Below are positions 35,429 to 45,586 of a DNA stretch of 64,000 nt, piece by piece; the stretch's first letter is position 1, and each line of letters starts with the position of its first letter. The translations under genes were made by a program, and so were the position numbers. The stretch is from assembly GCA_903871545.1 (NCBI GenBank), contig CAIQHG010000059.1, forward strand, positions 62,001 through 126,000, given 5' to 3'. The DNA comes from an uncultured Burkholderiales bacterium (GTDB lineage Bacteria; Pseudomonadota; Gammaproteobacteria; Burkholderiales; Burkholderiaceae_C). The notes beneath the pieces are model-generated. The model was not told where the DNA came from and did no database searches. It worked only from the letters and a program-made list of their open reading frames with translations.

Positions 35429-35797
35429 ATGAGTATCAGGTTCTCCAATGATCACGTTTGGATCGAGACTCTCAACTCGAGCGTCAGAGTCGGTATCACT
35501 GAGCATGCACAAGAAGCGCTTGGAGACATCGTATTTGTGCAATTTCCACAGGTTGGCCAAGGATTTTCAAAAAATGCTGTGTTAGCAGTTATCGAGTCTG
35601 TAAAGGCGGCTGCTGATGTAGTTATTCCAGTAGGCGCAAAAGTGCTCAAAATAAATGCTCAAGTCATCGATAACCCAGCCCTGGTTAACTCAGATCCTTT
35701 GGGACTGGGATGGCTCGTAGAGGTTGAGATGAACGATCCAAGTGAAGTCAGTGAATTGATGGACAGCTCAGAGTATCTGAAATTTTGCGAAACCTAA
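35429..35797 (+). CDS. gcvH: glycine cleavage system H protein
   Basis: GcvH carries the lipoyl arm that shuttles the aminomethyl group in glycine cleavage. The motif GITEHAQEALGDIVFVQFP and the lipoylation site ESVKAA are intact. The C-terminus DPLGLGWLVEVEM and the ELMDSSEYLKF end fit. I prefer the ATG at 35429 (GGAA seven bases upstream) over the one at 35417. At 122 residues it is normal in length. No gcvT or gcvP is present in this window, so it is locally an orphan; roles as a lipoyl relay are known in some bacteria. It ends 4 bp inside the convergent aminotransferase gene. Confidence 0.9.
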   Translation: MSIRFSNDHVWIETLNSSVRVGITEHAQEALGDIVFVQFPQVGQGFSKNAVLAVIESVKAAADVVIPVGAKVLKINAQVIDNPALVNSDPLGLGWLVEVEMNDPSEVSELMDSSEYLKFCET

Positions 35798-37017
35798 GCC
35801 TCAAGTATGGCCTGGCTTAGTCTTTTTATCCCGTCTTTAATTCTTTGTTCGTCTGCAGTCGCAAAGCTGAGTCTGAGTGTCTGGTGATCTACATTGCTTG
35901 CGAAAAATGGGGCTCCAGGTACAAATGCAACTTTGTGTTCAATCGCTTTTTTCGCTAACACTGCCCCGTCTAAAGCTGTATTAAGATGAGGCGAGCCGTC
36001 AGGCATGAGGCCAGTCAATTTTGCCCAAAAGAAAAGTCCCCCCAACGGCGCGTCAAATTTGATCGAATGCCCCATTTCTTGTTTTAAACACTCCTCCATT
36101 ACTCTAGCTCTTTGGGCGTAAACGGATCGCACTTTTTCTAGAGTGGCGGGCATTCTTCCCGATTTGAGGTAAAAAGCAGCCGTTGCTTGTGCAAAAGTAG
36201 AGGTGTGTGCATCTCCAAATTGTTTGCACATTGTGGCTCTGGATAAAAACTCGGGATGACCCACCATCCAACCCAGCCTAAGACCTGGGCTTAGGACTTT
36301 ACTGAGTGAGCCGCAGTAAACCAACCAATCTCTGGAACCGGGCACTTGAGGGCTTAAAGCCAAAAGGCTATCGGGAGGAGGGTTGGGTGTGAAATATAAA
36401 TCTGAGTAGGGATCATCTTCAATAACTATCGTTTTAAATTTAACGCATAACTCAAGAATTTTTAGCCTCCTCTCTAAAGAGGTAAGTGCTCCACTCGGAT
36501 TACCAAAAGAGGGAACCAAGTAAATCACCTTAGGACGGTGTTTGATGATCATTTGTTCTAAAACATCCACCAGCACGCCGTGCTTGTCAATTGGAACTCC
36601 AAGCACTGTTGGGCCGTAAAGTCTAAAGCACTGAATAGTTGCCAAAAAAGTGGGTGCTTCTACAAGTACGACATCGCCTGGTTCGAGAAGTGTTTTGCCA
36701 ACCAAATCGAGTGCTTGTTGGCTCCCGGTTGTGACAATCAGTTGATGGGGTCCTACGCCCGAGATTCCCTTGGAAGACATGAACTCTGAGAGTTGCTCTC
36801 TAAATGGGTCGTAACCCTCAGTAGCGCCGTATTGCAGGCTTGGGCCAGGTTGCTCGTTTAGCGCTTGTGAGCTGGCGGCCTTGATGCCCTCGATATCAAA
36901 CATGGCGCTATCTGGAAAGCCCCCAGCAAAGCTGATGATGCCTGGTTTGCCAAGGAGTTTAAAGAGTTCACGTATGGCTGAGGTTTCTACGTTGTCCAGT
37001 CTTTTGGAAAATTGCAT
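35794..37017 (-). CDS. PLP-dependent aminotransferase class I/II (2-aminoadipate/MocR-type catalytic)
   Basis: This fold-type I aminotransferase has 407 residues. SFAGGFPDSAMFD near residue 30 is typical of the LysN/ARO8-like group. The catalytic Lys lies in YCGSLSKVLSPGLRLGW (about residue 232), with the Asn and Asp of the PLP pocket at SFGNPSG and IEDDPYSDLYF. There is no N-terminal GntR domain, so it is an enzyme and not a MocR regulator. The amino donor may be 2-aminoadipate or an aromatic or branched-chain amino acid; this cannot be read. Its 3' end overlaps gcvH by 4 bp in convergent orientation. Confidence 0.9.
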   Translation of the reverse strand: MQFSKRLDNVETSAIRELFKLLGKPGIISFAGGFPDSAMFDIEGIKAASSQALNEQPGPSLQYGATEGYDPFREQLSEFMSSKGISGVGPHQLIVTTGSQQALDLVGKTLLEPGDVVLVEAPTFLATIQCFRLYGPTVLGVPIDKHGVLVDVLEQMIIKHRPKVIYLVPSFGNPSGALTSLERRLKILELCVKFKTIVIEDDPYSDLYFTPNPPPDSLLALSPQVPGSRDWLVYCGSLSKVLSPGLRLGWMVGHPEFLSRATMCKQFGDAHTSTFAQATAAFYLKSGRMPATLEKVRSVYAQRARVMEECLKQEMGHSIKFDAPLGGLFFWAKLTGLMPDGSPHLNTALDGAVLAKKAIEHKVAFVPGAPFFASNVDHQTLRLSFATADEQRIKDGIKRLSQAILEA

Positions 37018-37052
37018 GTCAAAATCACCAAAAATTCAAAATATGTAAAAAA

Positions 37053-37697
37053 ATGAAAAAAGATAAGATTCAGTTGTTTTTTGAAACGTTGCATTCAAAC
37101 AATCCTAATCCAACCACAGAGCTAGAGTATACGAGTGTGTTTGAGCTCTTGTGCGCAGTCTTGTTGAGCGCTCAAGCAACTGACGTGGGCGTTAACAAGG
37201 CAACTCGAGAGCTTTTTAAGGTGGCCAACACCCCTCAGAAAATTTTGAGCCTGGGTCTTGAGGGGCTTGAAAAGCACATTAAAACAATAGGACTTTATAA
37301 AAGTAAGGCAAAGCATCTAATTCAAACCTGCCAAATTTTAGTTGACAATCACAGCGGATTAGTACCCCCCATTAGGGAAGAGCTTGAGGAACTTCCGGGA
37401 GTGGGCCGTAAGACTGCAAATGTGGTTTTAAATGTTGCTTTTGGACAGCCAACTATGGCAGTTGACACGCATATTTTTAGAGTAAGCAACCGTACCGGTC
37501 TTGCCCCTGGCAATACGCCCTTGGAGGTAGAGATGAAGCTTCTTAAGCGAGTGCCGAAAGACTTTTTATTAAACGCACACAACTGGTTAATTCTGTTGGG
37601 CCGCTATGTTTGCAAAGCCCGCAAACCTGAGTGTTACAAGTGCATGGTAAACGAATGTTGCAGTTTTAAAAAGAAAACAAAGTTGCAAGAAACATGA
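37053..37697 (+). CDS. nth: endonuclease III
   Basis: Nth removes oxidised pyrimidines by N-glycosylase and AP-lyase action. The helix-hairpin-helix LPGVGRKTANVVLN provides the catalytic Lys, and AVDTHIFRV provides the Asp. The [4Fe-4S] cluster ligands follow: C-x6-C-x2-C-x5-C in CKARKPECYKCMVNECC near the C-terminus. Length 214 is normal. It starts 35 bp from the divergent aminotransferase start, so promoters overlap. Confidence 0.95.
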   Translation: MKKDKIQLFFETLHSNNPNPTTELEYTSVFELLCAVLLSAQATDVGVNKATRELFKVANTPQKILSLGLEGLEKHIKTIGLYKSKAKHLIQTCQILVDNHSGLVPPIREELEELPGVGRKTANVVLNVAFGQPTMAVDTHIFRVSNRTGLAPGNTPLEVEMKLLKRVPKDFLLNAHNWLILLGRYVCKARKPECYKCMVNECCSFKKKTKLQET

Positions 37698-37710
37698 GCA
37701 CATCCAAAAT

Positions 37711-37757
37711 AAAAGACTGATATTAATAACAGTTTTAGGGCCTGAATTCAGTCTTTT
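37711..37757. terminator. hairpin after nth
   Basis: Arms aaaagactga (37711-37720) and tcagtctttt (37748-37757) form a perfect 10-bp stem with a 27-base loop 13 bp after the nth stop. The T end of the stem resembles a terminator, although the loop is long. A second small palindrome (ttgtc/gacaa) follows at once. Confidence 0.5.
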
Positions 37758-37964
37758 GTCAATCAGACAAATAATTCACTCGAACGGGAATTAGGTTTCA
37801 TTTTATAAATGCGAGATTGCTAAAAGGAAAAGAATTAATTTGTTCCTAGGATACACAAACAAAAATTATCCGCGGTTGTCCATCTGGCTATCTTTATTGA
37901 TGGTTCATAATCAAGCATTTGATACTAGGATAATGTCAGTTCATTTTTACGGAGTTTTAGAAAT

Positions 37965-38747
37965 ATGGCCTACTCTTTAGATCTGTCAGGCAGGGTTGCT
38001 CTCGTCACTGGTGCCTCCAGTGGCCTTGGCAAACAGTTTGCAAAGACTTTGTCTCATGCCGGAGCTGCAGTGATATTGGCTGGGCGTCGAATGGAGCTTT
38101 TAAAGGACCTCAGGGCTGAAATTGAGGCTGGGGGGGGAGACGCACATGTGAGCTCCCTGGACGTGACGGATCTTGATAGCATCAAAGCGGCCGTTGCGCA
38201 CGCTGAAACCGAGGTAGGTCCAATTGATATTTTAGTCAACAACTCTGGCGTCAGTTCCACCCAAAGATTACAAGATGTGGATGAGTCAAACTTTGACGAT
38301 ATTTTTAATACGAATGTAAAAGGTGCTTTCTTTGTCGCTCAAGAGGTTGGGAAAAGAATGCTTGCAAGAGCCAAGGGACTTGTCCCCCAAGCACATGCTG
38401 GCGGGCGTATCATCAATATCGCATCAACTGCCGGGTTAAAAGTACTCCCTCAAATCGGAGTTTACTGTATGAGTAAAGCCGCTGTCATACAAATGACTAA
38501 AGCTATGGCACTTGAGTGGGGTAAGTACGGCATTAACGTGAACGCTATATGTCCAGGCTATATTGATACAGAGATAAATCATCACCACTGGGGGACAGAG
38601 CAGGGGCTAAAACTCATTCAAATGCTACCTCGCAAAAGGATTGGTGAGCCAAAGGACTTAGACGCTTTGCTGGTCATGTTGTCAAGCTCAGAGGGGCACT
38701 TTATAAATGGAGCTATCATTGCGGCCGATGATGGATTTTGCATTTAA
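37965..38747 (+). CDS. SDR-family oxidoreductase
   Basis: This 260-residue classical short-chain dehydrogenase has the NAD(P) motif TGASSGLGKQFA (residues about 16-27), NNSG (NSGVSS) in the middle, catalytic Ser in NIASTAGLKV, and YCMSK with the catalytic Tyr and Lys. The C-terminus ends with GHFINGAIIAADDG, as in 3-oxoacyl-ACP reductase-like enzymes. The substrate is not known. The thioesterase gene starts 15 bp after its stop, which suggests a shared acyl-CoA metabolism role. Upstream 267 bp are noncoding apart from the nth terminator. Confidence 0.88.
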   Translation: MAYSLDLSGRVALVTGASSGLGKQFAKTLSHAGAAVILAGRRMELLKDLRAEIEAGGGDAHVSSLDVTDLDSIKAAVAHAETEVGPIDILVNNSGVSSTQRLQDVDESNFDDIFNTNVKGAFFVAQEVGKRMLARAKGLVPQAHAGGRIINIASTAGLKVLPQIGVYCMSKAAVIQMTKAMALEWGKYGINVNAICPGYIDTEINHHHWGTEQGLKLIQMLPRKRIGEPKDLDALLVMLSSSEGHFINGAIIAADDGFCI

Positions 38748-38761
38748 TCCAGAACTGCAAA

Positions 38762-39187
38762 ATGAGAATTTCTTTACCAGACAACAAAATCTTCGTCTAT
38801 CAAATGGAGCTCCCAGTCCGTTGGGGCGATATGGACATGATGGCGCATGTCAATAATACGGTTTATTTCAGATTTTTAGAGAGCGTTCGTATTGAGTGGC
38901 TTACAAATTTGGGTTATCCACCCAATCCAGGCGGTAAGGGTCCCGTGCTTGTCAATGCTTTTTGTAATTTTTATCGACAGTTTGAATATCCAGACACTGT
39001 TGTCGCAAAGATGTATATAAGTGATCCCCTTAGGGCGACTTTTGAATCTTGGTGCACCCTTGAGTCTAAGCGCGAACTGGGGACCGTCTTTGCCGAAGGG
39101 GGTGCAACTACGATGTGGGTTGACTCTACACTTAAAAAGTCCACTGATTTGCCTGATGAGATACGCAAAATAGCACAAACCTCGTGA
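38762..39187 (+). CDS. hotdog-fold acyl-CoA thioesterase (4HBT type)
   Basis: This 141-residue hotdog protein has the 4HBT motif: VRWGDMDMMAHVNNTVYFRFLESVRIEWL at about residues 20-48, with the catalytic Asp in GDMD. It hydrolyses an acyl-CoA to free acid. The frame opens at a TTG overlapping the SDR gene (38738); I prefer the ATG at 38762. It lies behind the SDR gene in one transcript and is followed by about 225 bp without a gene. Confidence 0.83.
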   Translation: MRISLPDNKIFVYQMELPVRWGDMDMMAHVNNTVYFRFLESVRIEWLTNLGYPPNPGGKGPVLVNAFCNFYRQFEYPDTVVAKMYISDPLRATFESWCTLESKRELGTVFAEGGATTMWVDSTLKKSTDLPDEIRKIAQTS

Positions 39188-39411
39188 ATAAGAAAAATTG
39201 TCTTTAACAATACTTTCTTAACTGCTTTTAAACTCTATTCTGATTTAAACACCAAAGCGCTTAAACGTAATGATTCTGTGCATATCTGACTTTTTTAGTT
39301 AGAATGAGATTTCAATATTAAACACTTTTTGAAAATCGACCTACTACCCGAGACAAAGTAGTGGATGCAAAAAAAGTAAGCCCTTTGTAGTTTGCACCAG
39401 GAGCAATTAAC

Positions 39412-40119
39412 TTGAATAAGATTTTTTCTAACGCTGATGAAGCTCTTAAAGGAGTCGCCAAAGACGGCATGCTAATAGCCGTGGGAGGGTTTGGATTATG
39501 CGGAATCCCGGAAGCCTTGATTGAGGCTTTAAAGAGCTCGGGTGTCAAAAATCTAACCGCAATCTCCAACAACGCAGGCGTAGACGGTTTTGGTTTGGGT
39601 AAGCTCTTAGACACGAGGCAGATAAAGAAAATGATTTCCTCCTATGTCGGCGAGAACAAAGAGTTTGAACGCCAATATTTAGCGGGTGAATTAGAGCTTG
39701 AATTTACACCGCAAGGCACATTAGCTGAAAAATTAAGGGCTGGGGGGGCAGGAATTCCCGCATTCTTTACTAAGACAGGCGTGGGAACAATGGTTGCTGA
39801 TGGTAAAGAGTTACGTGATTTTGACGGTGAGACTTATTTGATGGAGCGCTCACTTGTACCTGACCTCTCCCTCGTAAAAGCTCATAGGGCTGACAAATCG
39901 GGTAACCTGCAATTTAGATATACCGCTAGAAATTTCAACCCGGCAGTGGCGATGGCTGGGAAAATATGTATCGTTGAGGTCGAGGAGATTGTGGAGACTG
40001 GGGCTATTCATCCAGACCATGTTCATCTTCCAGGAATTTATGTTCACCGGATAGTTTTGAACGCGAACCCTGAGAAAAGAATTGAGAAAAGAACAATAAC
40101 CGAAAAAGCGGGAGTCTGA
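39412..40119 (+). CDS. scoA: 3-oxoacid CoA-transferase subunit A
   Basis: ScoA with ScoB transfers CoA from succinyl-CoA to acetoacetate. The motif [22 protein letters not shown] and [11 protein letters not shown] fit family I subunit A. The frame starts at TTG 39412 with AGGAG nine bases upstream; no ATG lies close, so TTG is accepted. At 235 residues length is normal. scoB follows after 1 bp. Confidence 0.93.
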   Translation: MNKIFSNADEALKGVAKDGMLIAVGGFGLCGIPEALIEALKSSGVKNLTAISNNAGVDGFGLGKLLDTRQIKKMISSYVGENKEFERQYLAGELELEFTPQGTLAEKLRAGGAGIPAFFTKTGVGTMVADGKELRDFDGETYLMERSLVPDLSLVKAHRADKSGNLQFRYTARNFNPAVAMAGKICIVEVEEIVETGAIHPDHVHLPGIYVHRIVLNANPEKRIEKRTITEKAGV

Positions 40120-40120
40120 A

Positions 40121-40762
40121 ATGCCTTGGAGTCAAGATCAAATGGCAGCACGCGCTGCACGTGAATTAGAAGACGGTTTTTATGTCAACCTTGGAATTGG
40201 TATACCTACCTTGGTTGCCAACCATGTCCCTGCAAATATTGAAGTTTGGTTGCAATCAGAGAATGGGATGTTGGGGATTGGTGCGTTTCCTACAGAAGAC
40301 AATGTCGATGCAGATTTGATAAACGCGGGCAAGCAAACAGTCACCACGATTAAAGGCTCTTCTATATTTGGGAGTCAAGACAGCTTTGCAATGATTAGAG
40401 GCGGGAAGATCAACCTATCTATATTAGGGGCCATGCAGGTCAGTGAAAAAGGTGACCTAGCCAACTGGATGATTCCAGGTAAGATGGTCAAGGGTATGGG
40501 GGGGGCTATGGATTTGGTCGCCGGTGTGCGCAAAGTAATTGTGTTGATGGAGCACGTTGCCAAGAAAAAAGACGGTACCGAGGATTTAAAAATACTTCCC
40601 CAATGCACACTACCTTTGACTGGGGTTGGCGTTGTGGATAAGATAATTACAGATTTGGCAGTAATGGACGTAACCCCTGGCGGGCTAAAAGTCGTAGAAC
40701 TGGCTCCTGGAGTAACCAAAGAGCTTATCCAAAGTAAAACGGGTGTGACGCTTCATTATTGA
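40121..40762 (+). CDS. scoB: 3-oxoacid CoA-transferase subunit B
   Basis: The catalytic glutamate lies in [11 protein letters not shown] (about residue 48), which forms the CoA thioester intermediate. The other motifs [18 protein letters not shown]-like [19 protein letters not shown] and [11 protein letters not shown] match ScoB. It forms a heterodimer with ScoA. Thiolase (24047-25231) could supply or use the acetoacetyl-CoA. A hairpin 90 bp downstream probably ends the transcript. Confidence 0.94.
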   Translation: MPWSQDQMAARAARELEDGFYVNLGIGIPTLVANHVPANIEVWLQSENGMLGIGAFPTEDNVDADLINAGKQTVTTIKGSSIFGSQDSFAMIRGGKINLSILGAMQVSEKGDLANWMIPGKMVKGMGGAMDLVAGVRKVIVLMEHVAKKKDGTEDLKILPQCTLPLTGVGVVDKIITDLAVMDVTPGGLKVVELAPGVTKELIQSKTGVTLHY

Positions 40763-40852
40763 AGCCCCCATTCGATTGTATTTGCACAGGATAGTTGTGA
40801 CTGACCAAAGACCAACTTACCAGATTTAGTACCTATAACAATTGCCCAGATT

Positions 40853-40877
40853 AAAGGCTCAGACTAAAAGCCTTTTG
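40853..40877 (+). terminator. terminator of scoAB
   Basis: Arms aaaggct (40853-40859) and agccttt (40869-40875) form a 7-bp stem with a 9-base loop, followed by a short T run. It lies about 90 bp after scoB and 165 bp before alaS. Confidence 0.55.
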
Positions 40878-41039
40878 ATCAGGGTCAATCCATGTAAGCC
40901 ACTTTGCTTTCTACAAGATTGGCTGCCTCTTTCAAAACTATAATGAGTGGTTTATACCGCCTCAGGTCAACTACTTTGCTGCTTGTCTACGATCAGTTTT
41001 TGTAGGCTGCAGCGTCAATTTTAATTTCATATCTAACAA

Positions 41040-43670
41040 ATGAGCTCTCCCCAATTTAGTGTTGCAGACATTCGTAAAACATTTTTAGACTTCTTTGTCT
41101 CCAAAGGGCACACTATAGTGGAGTCGAGCTCTCTTGTGCCTGGTAATGATCCTACTTTGATGTTTACCAACTCTGGAATGGTTCAATTCAAAGACGTTTT
41201 TCTTGGAACGGATAAACGCCCATATGTTCGTGCTACTTCCGTTCAGGCCTGTCTAAGAGCGGGGGGTAAGCATAATGATTTAGAAAATGTGGGCTATACA
41301 GCAAGACACCATACGTTCTTTGAGATGCTTGGTAATTGGAGTTTTGGCGATTACTTTAAAAAAGAGAGCTTAATGTGGGCGTGGGAGCTGCTGACACAAG
41401 TTTATAAGTTACCCGCAGATCGACTTTGGGTCACCGTTTACTTTGAAGATCAGCAGGCTTACGACATTTGGACCAAAGACATTGGGGTTCCAAATGAGCG
41501 AGTGATTCGAATTGGCGATAACAAGGGCGCCCGGTACGCATCGGATAACTTTTGGATGATGGCTGATACTGGTCCATGCGGACCGTGTTCAGAGATTTTT
41601 TATGACCATGGACCCGAAGTAGCTGGCGGCCCGCCTGGAAGTCCCGAGCAAGACGGGGACCGCTTTATTGAAATTTGGAACAACGTTTTCATGCAGTTTG
41701 ATATGCAAGTCGATGGTAGTCTTAAAAATTTGCCTGCCCCTTGCGTAGACACAGGTATGGGCTTGGAGCGATTGGCCGCTATCATGCAAGGCGTTCACAG
41801 TAATTATGAAATTGATTTGTTTGAGCGCCTAATTAAAGCCAGCGCACGTGAGACTGGTTGTAGTGATTTAAATAATAACTCCTTAAAAGTAATTGCCGAT
41901 CACATCAGGGCCACCTGTTTTTTGGTGTGCGACGGCGTAACACCCAGTAACGAGGGAAGGGGTTACGTGCAAAGACGGATCGTTCGCAGAGCGATTCGTC
42001 ACGGTTACAAATTAGGTAAAAAGACGCCCTTCTTTCACAAACTAGTTCCCGACTTGGTGAGCTTGATGGGGGAGGCGTATCCGATGCTTAAAAACAATCA
42101 AGAGCGTGTCATGCAAGTTTTAAAGGCCGAGGAGGAGAGGTTTTATGAGACTTTGGAAATTGGCATGCAAATTCTGGATCAAGCGCTGGAAGGTGATAGC
42201 CAAATTCTGGCAGGTGATGTGGCGTTTAAACTTCACGATACATACGGATTTCCTCTCGATTTGAGCAATGACGTTTGCAGGGAAAGGGGATTGACGGTTG
42301 ATGAGAGCGGTTTTAACGATGCAATGGAGCGTCAAAAATCCCAGGCCAGAGCTGCTGGTAAATTCAAAATGGATAGAGCGCTTGAGTACACCGCAGCGCC
42401 CAATGAATTCGTTGGCTATGATTTGGATAAGTGTGTGTCGCAGGTTCTAGCTATTTTTGTGGACGGCCTATCTGTGCCGAAAATCAGAGAGGGCCAAATC
42501 GGTATTATTGTTCTGGATAAAACCCCTTTTTACGCCGAAAGTGGTGGACAAGTTGGTGACGTGGGCATGCTTTCTTCGGCCCAGTCTACTTTTACGGTAA
42601 CTGATACTTCCAAGATTAAAGCCGATGTCTTTGGCCATCATGGGCTCCAAAGCAAAGGGGATTTGTCGGTAGGCGACAAGGTGGATGCCAACATTGATCT
42701 GACCGTGCGAAAAGCCATCATGCGGCATCATTCAGTCACTCATTTGATGCACAAAGCGCTTAGACAAGTACTTGGTCCACACGTACAACAAAAGGGCAGT
42801 CTGGTGAATTCTGAGCGCACACGCTTTGATTTTGCGCACAACGCGCCGTTGTCGAGTTTGCAGATGAAACAAATTGAGACCATTGTGAATGACGAGATCC
42901 TTCATAATTCAGAAAATAGCGCGCAAAGCATGGATATAGAGTCAGCGAAAAAGACTGGCGCAATGATGCTATTTGGTGAGAAATACGGCGACACAGTGAG
43001 AGTGCTTGAAATTGGCTCCTCTAGAGAGCTTTGCGGCGGTACACATGTTAAGCGCACAGGCGATATTGGCCTCTTTAAAATAGTTGGAGAAAGCGGTGTT
43101 GCCTCAGGGGTGAGAAGAATTGAGGCCGTTGCAGGAGAGCAAGTCCTTCATCATCTTCAACATTTAGAAACCACTTTGGAGACTGCATCAAGTGCTCTGA
43201 AAGCCCCAGTGGGTGAGATTAATGCCAAAATTCTACAAATCATCGATCAATCTAAGAGTTTAGAAAAAGAGCTTGATTCATTAAAAGGCAAGCTTGCTAG
43301 CTCCCAGGGTAATGATTTAGTGAGCTCGGCAGTCTCCATTGGAGAGGTTAAATTAATAAGCGCCACGTTGCCGGGGGGAGATGCCAAGATGCTGCGCGAT
43401 ACGCTAGATCAACTGCGCAACAAACTTAAATCATGCGTCGTTGTGTTGGCAAGCGCGCAAGGAGGAAAAGTGCAACTTGTTGCAGGCGTAAGCTCCGACC
43501 TTACCTCAAGAGTCAAAGCAGGGGAATTGGTCAATTTTGTTGCTCTACAAGTAGGTGGCAAAGGCGGGGGTAAGGCTGATATGGCCATGGCGGGAGGTAC
43601 CCAGCCAGAGCATCTAGATAGTGCACTTATGAGTGTAAGAGCCCACCTAGAGAAGCTACTAAGCTTTTGA
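41040..43670 (+). CDS. alaS: alanyl-tRNA synthetase
   Basis: AlaS charges tRNA-Ala. The 876-residue protein has the class II catalytic domain ([37 protein letters not shown], then [19 protein letters not shown]), the editing domain with the metal-binding HHSVTHLMH and [13 protein letters not shown] motifs, and the C-Ala domain with [16 protein letters not shown] near the end. All parts are intact, including the coiled-coil oligomerisation segment. The 277 bp upstream are noncoding apart from the scoAB terminator; no T-box-like leader is apparent. trmB is convergent, 23 bp away. Confidence 0.97.
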   Translation: MSSPQFSVADIRKTFLDFFVSKGHTIVESSSLVPGNDPTLMFTNSGMVQFKDVFLGTDKRPYVRATSVQACLRAGGKHNDLENVGYTARHHTFFEMLGNWSFGDYFKKESLMWAWELLTQVYKLPADRLWVTVYFEDQQAYDIWTKDIGVPNERVIRIGDNKGARYASDNFWMMADTGPCGPCSEIFYDHGPEVAGGPPGSPEQDGDRFIEIWNNVFMQFDMQVDGSLKNLPAPCVDTGMGLERLAAIMQGVHSNYEIDLFERLIKASARETGCSDLNNNSLKVIADHIRATCFLVCDGVTPSNEGRGYVQRRIVRRAIRHGYKLGKKTPFFHKLVPDLVSLMGEAYPMLKNNQERVMQVLKAEEERFYETLEIGMQILDQALEGDSQILAGDVAFKLHDTYGFPLDLSNDVCRERGLTVDESGFNDAMERQKSQARAAGKFKMDRALEYTAAPNEFVGYDLDKCVSQVLAIFVDGLSVPKIREGQIGIIVLDKTPFYAESGGQVGDVGMLSSAQSTFTVTDTSKIKADVFGHHGLQSKGDLSVGDKVDANIDLTVRKAIMRHHSVTHLMHKALRQVLGPHVQQKGSLVNSERTRFDFAHNAPLSSLQMKQIETIVNDEILHNSENSAQSMDIESAKKTGAMMLFGEKYGDTVRVLEIGSSRELCGGTHVKRTGDIGLFKIVGESGVASGVRRIEAVAGEQVLHHLQHLETTLETASSALKAPVGEINAKILQIIDQSKSLEKELDSLKGKLASSQGNDLVSSAVSIGEVKLISATLPGGDAKMLRDTLDQLRNKLKSCVVVLASAQGGKVQLVAGVSSDLTSRVKAGELVNFVALQVGGKGGGKADMAMAGGTQPEHLDSALMSVRAHLEKLLSF

Positions 43671-43693
43671 TCCTAATGATTCAATCAATGCGA

Positions 43694-44401
43694 TTAAACT
43701 TTGGTAAATACCAAATCCCAGACCCCGTGACCCAGTTTTAGGCCCCTGTTTTCAAATTTAGTGAGGGGGCGGTAGTCGGGTTTAACGGCGTATCCACTGG
43801 AGTCGGGAGAGGTGTTTTTTAAAGCCTTTTCTTCTGATAAGACCTCTAACATTTGCACCGCGTAGGCCTCCCAATCTGTTGCACAGTGAATGTAGGCCCC
43901 TTCTTTGAGTTTGGGTAAAACGCTTTGGATAAAGGTAGGTTGTATCAAGCGTCTTTTATTGTGTTTTTTCTTATGCCATGGGTCTGGAAAAAATATATGT
44001 AGACCGTCTAAACTTTGGTCCTTGATCATATGCTCTAAAACTTCTACTGCGTCGTGTTGGATGATGCGAATATTTTTGATTCCCGACTCACCAATTCTTT
44101 TAAGTAAAGCACCTACGCCTGGGTCATGCACTTCACAACAAATGAAGTTGGTTTGGGGTAGTGTTTGAGCAATTGATGCCGTTGCCTCTCCCATACCAAA
44201 ACCAATTTCAAACACCAAAGGGGGGAGTTGAGCGGTGGCGGGGAAAATTAAGGAGCTATCTAACTCTTCAGTTGAATAGCTCAGTAAATAGTCTGCCCCT
44301 ATTTCCTGTCTCGCTTTAAGTTGTCCAGTGGTTACGCGGCCCGATCGCTTGACAAAGCTTCTAATGGAGCGAGGGTGAGAGGTTTCTAATAGATTACTCA
44401 T
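43694..44401 (-). CDS. trmB: tRNA (guanine-N7-)-methyltransferase
   Basis: TrmB makes m7G46 in the tRNA variable loop with S-adenosylmethionine. The SAM-binding motif [13 protein letters not shown] (about residues 62-74) and the [16 protein letters not shown] catalytic motif with the conserved PDPW are present. Length 235 is normal. It is convergent with alaS and lies 84 bp after the FAD-oxidoreductase gene on the same strand. Confidence 0.95.
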   Translation of the reverse strand: MSNLLETSHPRSIRSFVKRSGRVTTGQLKARQEIGADYLLSYSTEELDSSLIFPATAQLPPLVFEIGFGMGEATASIAQTLPQTNFICCEVHDPGVGALLKRIGESGIKNIRIIQHDAVEVLEHMIKDQSLDGLHIFFPDPWHKKKHNKRRLIQPTFIQSVLPKLKEGAYIHCATDWEAYAVQMLEVLSEEKALKNTSPDSSGYAVKPDYRPLTKFENRGLKLGHGVWDLVFTKV

Positions 44402-44485
44402 TTATGTTTATTTTTTGGGACAGATGTAATCTCGGGACTATTTTGAGGTTTAAGGGACCACCAAGAACCTTTTACCCCAACCAAA

Positions 44486-45586
44486 TCAAGCTTCAGCGAT
44501 TCGAAGCGCTAGGCTTAATCCGCTTATAAAAGCGTCCTCCACCCTGTGTCCAATATGCCAGTCTCCGCAAGTACCCACCCGTGCCTCTTGTGTCCAAAGG
44601 TAAGGTTGGCCTAATGGGGTTTGGGTCTTGGCATAACGCCACCTATGAACTGCACTGTGGGTGGGCTCCACCCGAATACCAGTGAGCTCGGAGAAGGCAC
44701 GCATTAACTTGGCCTTAACCCTGGCAGGGTCATCCTCTAAATGCTCCCTAGACCATTTTGTTCCGGCTTGAACGGTCCACCTCTCGATGTGACTTTTGCC
44801 CGGTTTAGAGGACTCTCTAGCAAGCCAGGAGATTCTGTGGTGAGTGCTCTTTGCCGCGTTCCACTGAGGGCCTAGGTGAGAGATACCAGGTTGACTGGCC
44901 TGAGGGTACCCAACCATCAATGTCCAACAAGGGTCCGTTGTCACCACATCGATTTGGTGTTTGATAGCGTGAAGGCTTGAGAGGAGCTCTGTGTGAATCA
45001 GTTTTTGTAGAGTCGAGTGTTCAATAAGCGCCCGACACTGGGGATTAGGAACAGCAAAGAGTACAGCATCAAAATTTGAGAAAGGTAGAACCCGCTCCCC
45101 TTGCTGAGCGTGCACAGTCCACGTCATCGATTGAGCGTTGTTGGGATTATGACCAGTTTGAACGGATTCAATGCACATGACTTGTGAGTTGTAGTGGACA
45201 CGGCCTAAATCTACTAAAGGCTTAATCCAATGGGTCAGCAGTGAGCTCATGCCTGGGACCGCCACAAAGTGTTTTTCCCTAGGTGGCATGGCGGCTTCAA
45301 TGACTCTGCCTAACTCGTCCAAAACGCGCACTGCGTTGGTGCTCCAGGGTCTACAAATCTCAGTTGTTCCCGGTACCTCGTTGATGGCTTTTTCAAATCT
45401 AGGATCTCTGATGGTGAAATACTGAGTCCCGTGATCAAAACTTCCACAGGATGATTCGCGGGTGGACATGCGTCCTCCTGCACCGCGACTTTTCTCAAAT
45501 ATCTGCACCGCATGACCGGCTTTTTCAAGGGTTCTTGCCGCGGTAACCCCTGCCATTCCAGCACCAATGATTGCTATGTTTTTCAT
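44486..45586 (-). CDS. FAD/NAD(P)-dependent amine oxidase-like (renalase-type) oxidoreductase
   Basis: This 366-residue flavoprotein has a Rossmann FAD motif at its start (IAIIGAGMAGVTAARTLEKAG, then VQIFEKSRGAGGRMSTR) and the GSFDHGTQYFTIRDPRF segment seen in renalase-like proteins. The C-terminus CGDWHIGHRVEDAFISGLSLA is the FAD-binding end. It probably oxidises a reduced nicotinamide or a related small molecule; the substrate is unknown. I chose the ATG at 45586, which overlaps the LysR stop as ATGA, over the upstream frame start at 45631. It belongs with the LysR gene in an operon. Confidence 0.83.
   Translation of the reverse strand: MKNIAIIGAGMAGVTAARTLEKAGHAVQIFEKSRGAGGRMSTRESSCGSFDHGTQYFTIRDPRFEKAINEVPGTTEICRPWSTNAVRVLDELGRVIEAAMPPREKHFVAVPGMSSLLTHWIKPLVDLGRVHYNSQVMCIESVQTGHNPNNAQSMTWTVHAQQGERVLPFSNFDAVLFAVPNPQCRALIEHSTLQKLIHTELLSSLHAIKHQIDVVTTDPCWTLMVGYPQASQPGISHLGPQWNAAKSTHHRISWLARESSKPGKSHIERWTVQAGTKWSREHLEDDPARVKAKLMRAFSELTGIRVEPTHSAVHRWRYAKTQTPLGQPYLWTQEARVGTCGDWHIGHRVEDAFISGLSLALRIAEA

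Noticed and set aside
38738-38761. upstream TTG start for the thioesterase
   Set aside because: It overlaps the SDR gene and lacks a ribosome site; the ATG at 38762 gives a normal length.
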